Part shown: positions 1-17,100 of the stretch, piece by piece
Position numbering within the stretch: the stretch's first letter is position 1
How the letters are laid out: each line of letters starts with the position of its first letter
Source of the DNA: Watersipora subatra
Taxonomy: Eukaryota; Bryozoa; Gymnolaemata; Cheilostomatida; Watersiporidae
Direction of reading: 5' to 3'
Length of the DNA stretch: 64,000 bases
Assembly (NCBI RefSeq): GCF_963576615.1
Contig: NC_088708.1
Span: forward strand, 58,825,196-58,889,195
Translations under genes and position numbers: made by a program
Notes under the pieces: generated by a model
Seen by the model: only the letters and a program-made list of their open reading frames with translations
What the model was told of the DNA's origin: nothing
Database searches by the model: none

Positions 1-2
1 TC

Positions 3-7194
<7,192 letters not shown>

Positions 7195-8244
7195 CATGTG
7201 GCATACCATTCATTGATGAGCTGTATAGTACCACTGGGGTTCAGGACAGGCAGTGTAATTCCCAACGTTGCTGTGATGAGACACTTTCTTCATTGTGGCC
7301 ATTGATCCTGGTTGCTTACTGTTGACTATCACACAAGCACTTGAGTAGAATGTCTACTGCCGTTAGCTGTTTCTGTTCATAGATATGTTGGAAATGGTGA
7401 CTCAATGCACTCAACTTCAGTAGTAATATAAACTTATTATATTTTGATATCTTATAAATATGTCATGATCATTGTTTAAAAACATGTATATTAATTACCC
7501 TATTAGAAATGCTTCCAGTTTCAGCTCAAATGTTATAGTAATATAGACATTTTGAAACATGGCTTTTCAATTTTGTGGTTGCAATTTTTTTGACTAAAAT
7601 GTTGTAGTTATGTTGAAACAATCTTGTCCACCATGATTGAATGCAATATAATGGTGGCTACTGATGACATTGCAAATCTATTTGTGGCTGTTTCGTTTTC
7701 TGTGGATTGCAATTTTATAGCAGAAAATGTTTTCCAGATCACCACGAACATTTTGCATCAGGTTGCATTCAAGAAATGCTAGTACGGCTGACGGGCTGCA
7801 CATGTGTTCGCATTACTAGATTAGTAAAGGCTGCCATAATGGTTGCTAATACCAGAGAGATTTTGCCTGAGTGAGATCTGTTAGTGCTACATTTGCGATG
7901 ATTTTCCACTGATCGAATGTACAGTATCTTAGCCTGTAGTGATTTTTATGAACTGTAGAAATGCCAATAGAAACCTCTACAGGCGGTGGATACATAAAAG
8001 CGTTGGTTAAAAAATTGAATATGGAACAATGCTGAAAACATTACCGTAACAATTGTTTAGACACCATTATGAGCAGTCTTTTGAGCCCATTTGTGATGTG
8101 AAAATGTCAATTGATAAGATTCATGCATGTCATTTCTGTTGAATGAGAGCTTGTTGTAAACTAGCCTTCTCAATGCAAACTAAGTCAGCCTGCGTCTGTT
8201 GGACAAACTTAATCTCCATTGTACTTATAGATATACACTATCAC
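7195..8244. other. VCP 3' UTR and intergenic spacer
   Basis: This stretch is AT-rich non-coding sequence after the VCP stop. The proximal part should be the VCP 3' UTR. I see no canonical AATAAA close to the stop that would fix the transcript end, and no coding or RNA gene signal. Confidence 0.5.
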
Positions 8245-8277
8245 CATAGATATAGTAAAGGGTTTACTATATCTATG
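8245..8277. repeat. Perfect 15-bp inverted repeat with GGG loop
   Basis: The arms CATAGATATAGTAAA and its exact complement flank GGG (8260-8262). A diverged relative of this module lies at 43764-43803. Confidence 0.85.
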
Positions 8278-8297
8278 ACTATCACTAAGGTTTGTTG

Positions 8298-8410
8298 CAT
8301 TGATACACCATATCAAAAATGATACACCGTATCAAGAATGATACACCATATCTTATTGGTCATACACCGTATCAAGAATGATACACCATATCTTATTGGT
8401 CATACACCTG
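8298..8410. repeat. Short tandem repeat built on GATACACCATATC
   Basis: GATACACC[AG]TATC motifs recur with intervening TTATTGGTCATAC. The clearest period is 41 bases (8338 and 8379). Confidence 0.7.
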
Positions 8411-8714
8411 TGATCTCAGTGCTGAATAACATACCAACTGTCACTCTTTATACCTTTCGTAGTTACGGTGGTGATACAAAATATGGAACCGCCTCAAATA
8501 TTTGTTACATCGCAATGAATTGTGAGTTGTATTTGTTTTTCTACAATCAAGAATTTACATAATTATCAAGAATTATATATCATTTCAATTGTCACAATGT
8601 TGGCTCTTTGATAAACTTAGTTAAAAACCACATCTTATTTTCTACAAAAATATTATTAGAGGTTTACTGAAGGCTGTTAGAGAATCACTGTACAGCTGTC
8701 ATTTGTATTAAATA

Positions 8715-10034
8715 GTGTCTCAACAAAATTCATAAAATAACATCTTTCTCTTCTTTGACAATGCTTTTATTGTGGATTAAACTAAAGACAGGGTTTGGTA
8801 GCCTTGAAAAGAGCTGTTTTGGTCTTTAAGATGATGTGTACTTAATTGGCCAGCCTTTGTTGTCAATCACTGCTCGGCAGCGCTTGGGCATACCATCTGT
8901 CAGCGTCTGAAGCTCTTCAGGTGTCACTACTCCATGCCAGGATTGCACAATCAGCTCCATCAACCTTATTTTATAAGTTGGTTTGTCTTTAGTTATGAGA
9001 TTGCCTATTCTGTTCTACAAATTCTCAATTGAGTTAAGGTCTGGTGACTGAGCAGGCCAGGTCAGAGTGTTAACATTATTGTCAGCAAACCACTTCTTTA
9101 CTCTTCTGGCTGTTTGGCATGGAACATTATCTTGCTTGAACAGCCACTCTCTATCAAACAGACTTCTAGCAGATGATATCATCACACTTTGTAGTACTCC
9201 ACAATATTTATCTGCATTCATCATACCATCAACAAAATGTAATCTACCAGGGCTAGCAGCGAAAACACAAGCTCACAACCTTACAGAGGTGGGATGCTTG
9301 ATCATAGGTAGAATACATTTTGGTTTAAACGCTTCACCAGGTCTCCCTGTTGCCACAGCGGTTTTGCGCAGTAAATGTGCTCTCATCACTGAATAATGCT
9401 GCTCTCCAGGCTTCTGGTGACCAATTAACATGGTCTTTTGCCTACTGTAGATGAGCCTTTCTTTGCCGAGATGACATCAAATGTTTTCTATGAGCTTTAC
9501 AGCCTCGTAAGCCATTATCTCTTAATGATTTGCAAACAGTTGATGATACTAACGTTGTATCTGTTGATTCTTTCAACTCTCTGGCCAGTTGAGGACTGGT
9601 TAGATGCCTATTAGCCAGGGAAAGTCTCACTAAGTCTGTTCCTTCTTCTACCAACCCTTTCTTCAACTTGACCAGTTTCCATTCATCAGCAGATTGTTGT
9701 AAATACACCCTTCTTAGAGCAGTCTGTCTCTCTTGCAATTTCCCTCTGCGATTTCCCTTGCTGATGAAGGTAAATTATTACAGCACGCTTTTCTTTCGTG
9801 AGATGTTGAGGCATGACGATGAAGTTATTAAAATTACTTTTAATGAGAGCAGAAGGACTTTTAAATACTACTTGGGTTTGTTGCGTAATGCGCAATGTCT
9901 CACTCGATGCAATTATTGTCTTAAATCGTTAATCAATTGTTAAACTGAGCAGATTAAAAATTTTGGGAATTTTACACATCATTCACCAGACTACTATTTA
10001 TGAGATTAAGTGACTCGTTATGAGACACCCTGAC
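8715..10034 (-). mobile_element. Degenerate Tc1/mariner transposon
   Basis: A minus-strand Tc1-type transposase remnant (8826-9814) is bounded by short related ends: GTGTCTCAACA from about 8715, and the complement of GTGTCTCATAACGA ending near 10030. TA dinucleotides lie just outside (8713-8714 and 10035-10036), as expected for this superfamily. The TIRs match well only over about 8-10 bases, so the exact boundaries are approximate. Confidence 0.75.
8826..9814 (-). pseudogene. Tc1-like transposase, inactivated
   Basis: In translated order the minus strand shows a start followed by an HTH (KSQREIARETDCSKKGV), a second HTH (TSPQLARELKEST), the first catalytic segment FSDEST, the second QDNVPCQTA, and the third around SPDLNSIENL. 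This is the DDE/D catalytic fold of IS630-Tc1-mariner, at about the usual 330-340 codons. It is broken: there is a frame change after the first HTH, and premature stops occur after AHLQ and after IENL, the latter two at positions where the family has tryptophan. It is a dead copy, although related autonomous elements may exist elsewhere in the genome. Confidence 0.85.
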
Positions 10035-10568
10035 TAGTTGCGCCTTCAACTGCACTAGTGATGGAATTATCTTTGGATATAGAACAAAAATTATACAATG
10101 TGATAGCTGATAAAAATTCCTTTCTAACGAAATATTGTTTTCTATGTTTACACCAAAATAACTAATATGATCGCCATTATAGCGCATTATGTACTGAAAC
10201 ACAAAGGCAATTCCATAACTTGTACCCAGGAGACTCACTCTCTTTTATTCATCCCCAAGGGCTAGTCTGAGATGTTATCAAATGCACCCTTTCTACTGAC
10301 TTACACTTTAATAAAAAGCTACCCCTTATCACTTTATCACCACAGACTAATGACTCCTTTTTTGCTAATGAATACCCCTTTCCACTGTGTGGAAAGGAGT
10401 ATTCATGTACCAAGCTAAAAAACATACCCTTTTTATGAAAACACTCTAGAGTGTCAGGCCACCAAAATACACCCCTACAACGTGCTTTTTTCGTCGAGAC
10501 CTCAGGGATGAAAGTTGAGACTGAACCCCTTTGAGAATTTGTATCACCACTGTACATATACATTTCAA
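10035..10568. other. Intergenic, unrecognised; long minus-strand ORF of uncertain meaning
   Basis: A minus-strand ORF runs 10650-10249 (133 codons) through the foldback at 10569-10618. It has no recognisable domain and is partly low complexity (a poly-Gly run from the C tract). I see no splice or promoter evidence and do not call it a gene. Confidence 0.3.
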
Positions 10569-10618
10569 CAATGATATACAGCCCCCCCCCCCCCCCCATG
10601 GGGGGCTGTATATCATTG
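10569..10618. repeat. Foldback with 19-bp arms and a C16 tract
   Basis: The left arm CAATGATATACAGCCCCCC (10569-10587) is exactly complementary to 10600-10618. The spacer extends the C run to 16 consecutive C (10582-10597) followed by ATG. It could be a small foldback element or a hairpin-prone or mis-assembled site. Confidence 0.85.
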
Positions 10619-10728
10619 GTTTCAAAAGCGTCGCCCGCAACAGTGAACATTGGATGAAAAGATTTCGCGCTTCTCTAATCGAAAATCAGAGTTGTGTACT
10701 CATGCCACTAAAAATTTATTACGGCACG

Positions 10729-10834
10729 TGGGTGGTCTGCTGATAGCCTAGGTGGTCGAGAACAAAGCAAGCTTCTGCGGTTGTCGATCAAGACAAACAG
10801 TATCATATTACTGGTGGGCGGAGTTTACCACCCT
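10729..10834. promoter_or_regulatory. Candidate GLI/Ci binding-site cluster upstream of Patched
   Basis: TGGGTGGTC at 10729-10737 is an exact match to the GLI/Ci consensus (GACCACCCA on the other strand). TAGGTGGTC at 10749-10757 differs at one base and starts exactly 20 bases later. TACCACCCT at 10826-10834 differs at two. Patched is a direct Hedgehog/GLI target in flies and vertebrates (established). Assigning these sites to the Patched gene 3.4 kb downstream is inference. An isolated 9-mer would be unremarkable in 64 kb; the clustering is the argument. Confidence 0.4.
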
Positions 10835-10867
10835 GTCGTTTAGTAAGCCGAGTTGACAAATTGCAGG

Positions 10868-10875
10868 TATATAAA
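10868..10875 (+). promoter_or_regulatory. Candidate TATA box (TATATAAA)
   Basis: GGTATATAAACC lies about 130 bases downstream of the best GLI-like site, in a locally less AT-rich stretch. If used, transcription would start near 10900 and a 5' UTR exon would splice toward the ATG exon at 14146, which has an acceptor-like TTACAG just upstream (14133-14138). No transcript evidence is available. Confidence 0.3.
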
Positions 10876-12316
10876 CCCTGTACAAATTTCGTCGCGACCC
10901 GCTAGTACGATATATAAGCTGTGTGATCGGATTGGAATTGGGAAGGGAAACAAAAGTCACGAAAACTTTATAATAAGAACCGTTTTTAATAATACCCACA
11001 CGATATTTTTGTTGTTAGGTTCACTCGAGCCTGCTAGTTTCACCTTTACTATAACTAAACACGCTTTAAAAGCTTTTTCAAGTAAAGAATTCTTTCGGCT
11101 GATCAGCTTTCATCTAGATAGTCTCTTCTGCAACTGACCAACTGTTCGGTGATAAGCTTTGGAGAAACGCATTGCAAGTATAGTGTTGCAATTCTTGAAT
11201 TTGTTGCATAACAAATTTGTTGAAGTATGTAGTTTTGGGGTTTTGCTATCATTGTACAGATCACCTATGCTTTTGGTGTGTTTACTATTTTAGGATCCAT
11301 CTATTTAATGCATTGATAAATGATGATGTTTTGTTTTAGATTATTGTTCCGACTGCTGTAAGACTCGCAGGATATTAAATGAAGAATTAGCTTGTTTCTT
11401 TTTGATGCAATTATCAAGATGCCAGATTTTATAAGAAGTTTTTAGGCTAAATAGGAAACCTTCTACATGCTTCTGCCAAGCAAACTCATGTATGTGCATT
11501 AGGTAAGAAGTGCATATAGGTATATTTTGCTGTAATGTGCTATGTAACCATGTAGCTAGGTTTGATAATTCAAAAACAGTGACAATCTTTTTGTTTTACT
11601 CTGTTGCAACATCATTTGTGAACACTCACTTATATAAACGGAGAAATTGTCATTCTAAGCCTTGCCATCTCTCAAACTGCTCTACTCTAGGCCTAATTAT
11701 GTTTCAAAAACCTTTATCAGGACATGTAAAAAGTTTCTTTACAAACATTACAACAAAAATGTTGTCTTATATTTGTTTAGACAAGTCGTGACAAAACAAC
11801 ATTGGTGAAGACCCTTTAAGAAACATGTATTGTCACCTTTTTCACTTTTGTCTTGCAAACAAGATACTATAATGTTTCTGCATAATCAAGTACTAATTTA
11901 TAACCAAAAGAATTATTATCCCAGTTTGTTGTAACAATAGGTAAAACATAAAATCAATGAAATCAAATGAAAAAATCAAATTTTTTAACACACAACATAA
12001 AATTTGAGCAAATATTTAATTCAACATTAATGCGTTTTGTAAATTCATAGTTAAATACGTATGTATGCAGGTTTCTGTCACATAGCTGGTTTTAGGCTTT
12101 AGTGTTTCATACTTTGCTTATACAGTTTTAAAATCGTCGACTCCGCAAAAATCCAGGAATTTGTTTAGTAGTGAAAAAGGTGAAAGGGATGTGAAGAGAA
12201 AATGCATGACTGGATTGAAAATAGAGAAGATAGGTATGATAGGGGATGATAAGTGAAGTGATAATGATAAGTGAAGATACATAAAAATAAAGACTATTAA
12301 ATGTAGAAACAAAATA
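10876..12316. other. Region between candidate promoter and MITE; nothing recognised
   Basis: AT-rich sequence with only short random ORFs. It may hold a non-coding 5' exon and intron of Patched if the upstream promoter is real. Confidence 0.3.
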
Positions 12317-13077
12317 CAGTCAAACATGGATAACTCGCCCACGGATAGCTCAAACACATGGTTAATTCGAACGGTTTCTTTGGTCCGTTCCCATGTAATG
12401 GTAAATTGCTATAGATAACTCGAACTCAACACTGTTAACTCGAACTGTTTTTTGCCCAACGGCTACCGAAACGGTTGTTATCGCTTTAGAAAATCACTTT
12501 ATTTCAAGCCATAGAGGTAAACCTCAACTTTTCGTAATTCATAAGCGTCGTTATTACCACCATCGGCAAAATATTTTTGTCAACGACTTTTCTAAAGGTT
12601 TGGTGAAATTTGATTTATACCAAACATCCGCTTAACGATTGCCCTTCCGAAGTGAGGTAAAGTGAGGTAATCTTTGCATAAACTTCAAGAAAAATCGGCA
12701 AAATTGATCGTGGGTAAAACGCTCAAAAGAAAAAGATGTCTTTTCTTTTGAGCATTTCAACAACGATCAAGTTTTGCCAATGTCAATCTAAAAAACGTCC
12801 TGGCAATAACATCACCTCAAACAACAAACCAATCTCAAGTGATAGAAAAATCTCTATACTTTTTGATAAAAACGTTTTAAACTTTGCATTAGAAGCATTT
12901 AATTTGAAACAAGCCAGTTGTGCTTTTGATTTATATTATAGTTTGTATATGTACATGTATCTACTAATAAATAAGTAAATACATGGACTTGTGACAGTGC
13001 TCTGATAACTTGAACGCTCTGATAATTCGAACACTTTTGCTTGGTCCCGTGAAGTTCGAGTTATCCATGTTTGACTG
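12317..13077. mobile_element. 761-bp mariner/pogo-type foldback MITE
   Basis: The ends CAGTCAAACATGGATAACTC and its exact complement are flanked by TA on both sides (12315-12316 and 13078-13079). Subterminal copies of 'ATAACTCGAAC'-like and 'ATAATTCGAAC' motifs recur. The centre (about 12690-12790) is an imperfect inverted repeat containing GCTCAAAAGAAAA, so the element folds back on itself. No transposase is encoded, so it is non-autonomous. The TA target and CAGTC ends suggest Tc1/mariner, probably the pogo branch (inference). Confidence 0.85.
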
Positions 13078-14145
13078 TATGACAAAGTTGTGTTAGTGTA
13101 AAGTTTATGTAGTTAACAATAGATTAGCTCCATATCTCTATCGCCACCTTTACACGAGTGTCCGCTGGCTCATGTGCGGCAAAGGCTACGCATTCGTTTG
13201 CCTGTACAAGCAAAATGTGAAAAAAAGCATTTTTTACTGATTATATATATATTTTAATTTAGTTTCTTATATTTATAGCGTCTTATGTAGTTTCTTATAT
13301 TCATAGCTTTTTATGTCTAGCTTTATGTCTATATAATGCATTTGTTTGACTGCTATATATATATAATGACTTTAAGTATTTTTATTAAGTTTTTGAACAC
13401 TGGAATGAATTAAACAAAATACAAAGTATCATTATAGGAATGTTTTATCATAGACCGGTTTTTACATACAAACATTTTTGCGGAATATCTTTGTATGAAC
13501 TACCTTGTGTTATTGCGTGCAATATCAGCATTGATGATGTTATATATATGTTTACATGTTTTACTCACCGTAGGTTTCTGAAGTCTATTCTTAAAACAAG
13601 AAATATCCTAAGATAAATTGCTCAATTGGCGCAAACACAAATAAAAGAAAAGTTTTTAATGTCACGCTTGGTAGACCTACAAAAGTGTATCAAGATTGTT
13701 CTTCATAAATACTTGTTGAACTGTGAGATTTAGTAAGGTAACAGGTTTTTTGCAGTCACTCTTAAAATTATTGGTTTGATGTATTTCCTTCTATGGTGCA
13801 CTTGCTAACAAACACAATCTTTTTTGGGTTGTTTCATAACAAGCCTCTAATGCTAACTAGATAATAAAGAGTATTTTGCCAATTGTCTGCTCTGTGTTTT
13901 TGTAATTAGCAGTTTAACATAAGTAAGTTATGAAATGAAAGTTATTTTATATTTTTTACTTAATTTTTTATACCACTAAAGATTAGGGCTTATTTGGTGA
14001 TCACTCATGATTCTGAAGAGGTATAGAGTTAATTATAACTTCAAAAATATGGTAATAAATTTAATACTACTTACTTTATAACATATTTGTTAAAGATTGA
14101 CGATGTAGTGGCTTTGCTGGTTAAGCTGATGCTTACAGCATAACG
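13078..14145. other. Sequence immediately upstream of the Patched ATG
   Basis: AT-rich with TATATATA runs near 13240 and 13355; no coding signal. TTACAG ending at 14138, seven bases before the ATG, looks like a 3' splice site and hints that the true promoter is farther upstream. Confidence 0.35.
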
Positions 14146-17100
14146 ATGGGTGCATGGACTCAGCAGGAATTCCATCAGACATTACAAGTAAGTCTAGCAA
14201 GCTTTACTGCCTGCTGCAAAGCGCTGTAACGCTTTCAAGAATGGATGCCGATAGATCTTTTTGCTATTTTTACCTAGTCTTTGCGAGAAGCTTGTCTTTT
14301 AATGTTGATAAACTGTTGCAGTCATATTCGCCAAGCTGTTGGATTTATGAAAAAATCGCCTGCCTAAAATACAGATTATTGATTTGCCAAGGTTAGATGG
14401 TACTCGGAGCAGACTCATAAGTCTCAGAGACCAAAATACAAGCCTGTTAAGAGTTAAGAAAACTATTTTTCTAAATGCACTATAAATTGGCGATGGAAGG
14501 AAAAGAACAATAACAATTTGTCAGATTGTGAAACTATTTGGAGCTGTTTAAAAGATTTTTGCAGAGCTTGTGTGAACTGCCCCACTCCAAGAAAATGAGA
14601 TGATGTACTAGTAGGATCATATCTGTTTATTCTGCTTCAGAATGGCTCTACATCTACAACTGAGCCAGAGTTGAATACAAGAACCAGCTGGGTGGATGCT
14701 CATATAGCTTTATCTCTGGTTAAACAAGTAAGTTTAATAGTAGACGCCTTGGATGTTTGCTATTATCCACTATTGTTCACTTGTTTGCATGGTTTGCGCT
14801 TGTGTTTTTGTTAGCAAATAGTTTAATGGTCCCATAATGATGCTGATCCACTTTTTAAGTTTATCGAATAGTTTGCTGCTCACTCGACTAGATAGCGAAG
14901 GATGATGTTTTTTATTATCTACTTAGGGCACTGTGACAGGAAACAAATGTGGACTCCTTCTCAGAGACTACGCTCAACAAAGGCTCTATAAGTTAGGTCG
15001 TTTCCAGCAGAGACATTGTGGGAAAGTGCTGATTATCGGTTTGCTTTTCCTCTCCCTACTCGGTGTAGGTCTAAAGACTGCCACATTTGAAACTGATCTC
15101 ATGGAATTATGGGTAGAAGGTAAGTATCATTTGTTTAACAGAAACGCTACCTCAAAACTATTTACTGTTCAAAAAAGCAAGTAACAAAGTTTTAAGTAAC
15201 ATTGTTTTTATGTTATTCGTAGTAGTACAGAATATTAGTAATTTTTAAAACTATTTTAGTATGTTTCACCGCAGCAGCTCTATTTTCTCACACCTTTGTT
15301 CAGAATAATGAAGCGAGTAGATGCTTTTTTATCATCTTTCCCATCAGATAATGGGTTTAAATTAGTATACACATGAAATGCAAGTTGAATATTGACCTAT
15401 CAAAACTTGGCACAGTTGGTAGGAATAAGAAGCTTTTGTTCAAGTTTAATAAAATATAGTATTTTGTGCAATATTGACCATAGACATAGGGCGCTAGACT
15501 ATAACTGAATTGGCATGTGAAATCTTATGTAAAAGCATTCTGAGCAAAGATTGTAACCAACAAATATGTTTATCATTGTACGTAGATGAGGGACACAGTC
15601 TAGTAAATTAAAAGCAGACCTTTTAACCTACCTTTTCGGTAATGTGAGATTTGAGTGCAACTAAGCATTTCTGCAAGTATGATTAGTTGGCACATCAAAT
15701 GAATAATGATGGTTACATGATGGAATAACTAACTAGCTGTCAAATCTTATCATGAAACCCTTTTATAATTGGAACCTTCTTATGCTATTTTAGTGTCATA
15801 AAATGCTGTTGCAAAAACCAACATTCACTCAACAAAAATTTTGCTGAACACCCTTGCTGCTCCATAACTCGGGCATCCTCCTGTTTTGTTGTTTGGTGAG
15901 TTTGTCCATTAAGGGCATACACACAGCGTTGTATTTAGGTGGTTTAAAAATGGACAGCTGAAGAAGATTCAAAATTACTTCCAACCTGCAATAGCTTTAA
16001 AAAATATATCTAGAATCATTCATTTGTGTCCGTTTATTTGTACTTAAATTAGCATTGCTTGATGATCTTATGAACTGGCAAAAGGTTTTTCTCTATAAAA
16101 TTTTTTCATTTAGTCATTGAAAATGGTTTTCATTTGTAATAAAGAATCCCTAAAATTTGGTAAAAATATTTGCTAAGGATTAACTTATTGTTTAATAATG
16201 CTGTAAATAGTCAATTAGTTCTCACATTTCATGGCACCCAAAATGGATATGAGACAAAATGGCAATGGACACTAACCGGTGAGAGGCTTCGATACAAGCT
16301 GATAGACTTGTCTAATCAGCTCTGTGCAACTGAATATCTTAAATATTATCAGGCAATGGTAGCTTGCTGGTTTTCCTGCTGAATTCTATCTATGTAGAAA
16401 ACTAAGTCCCAATCAACTTGTGCAAGTATCTTGATTGGCATGTAAAGTAATTGTCTGAATCACCAACTACCCAACCATCTTTCAATATGAGATTTTTTGA
16501 AAGGTATTAAGGAATAATAAAAAAATAGTGTCTGGTGATTAGCACAAATGGGGAATCCGTAATCATTATCAATGAATGATAAGTAATGAACGTATATACA
16601 GGTATAAAACTTTATATTATGACAGCCAAATGTTTTGCTCCCAAATGAAAGGTCTAGGATGACAACATGCACCAGTTACTCATTTATATCAGCTTTATGG
16701 CCAAATTTCGCAAATAATATAGCTACAATAAAACCAGAGATCTATCATTGGTAAAATTGCCACATTTACTTCTTTGATAAAAAATGTACAATGCACGCAC
16801 AACTGTCTCTGATGTGTTGCTGTACAGATGAGTCATTTTGGTTATTGCTTGTTTAATCAGTCTCAGAACACATTAGTGATTAGTAGTGTCTATACTGGCA
16901 AAGGTGACAGACTCTTTATATTCCAAAGGTGACAGACTCTTTATATTCAGCAACTAACGCGTTTTTTATCTCACCAATAAGACTGGTTTTAGTGACTATA
17001 TTTTACAAAACTTTATACTAAGGATTTAATGATTTACTTACTGATTTATTTTAGAAGTAGATTATCTACATTTGTGACTCATTTTGAAATTTAAATTTGC

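Noticed and set aside
10249-10650. 133-codon minus-strand ORF
   Set aside because: It crosses the C16 foldback, which supplies a poly-Gly stretch, and has no recognisable fold.
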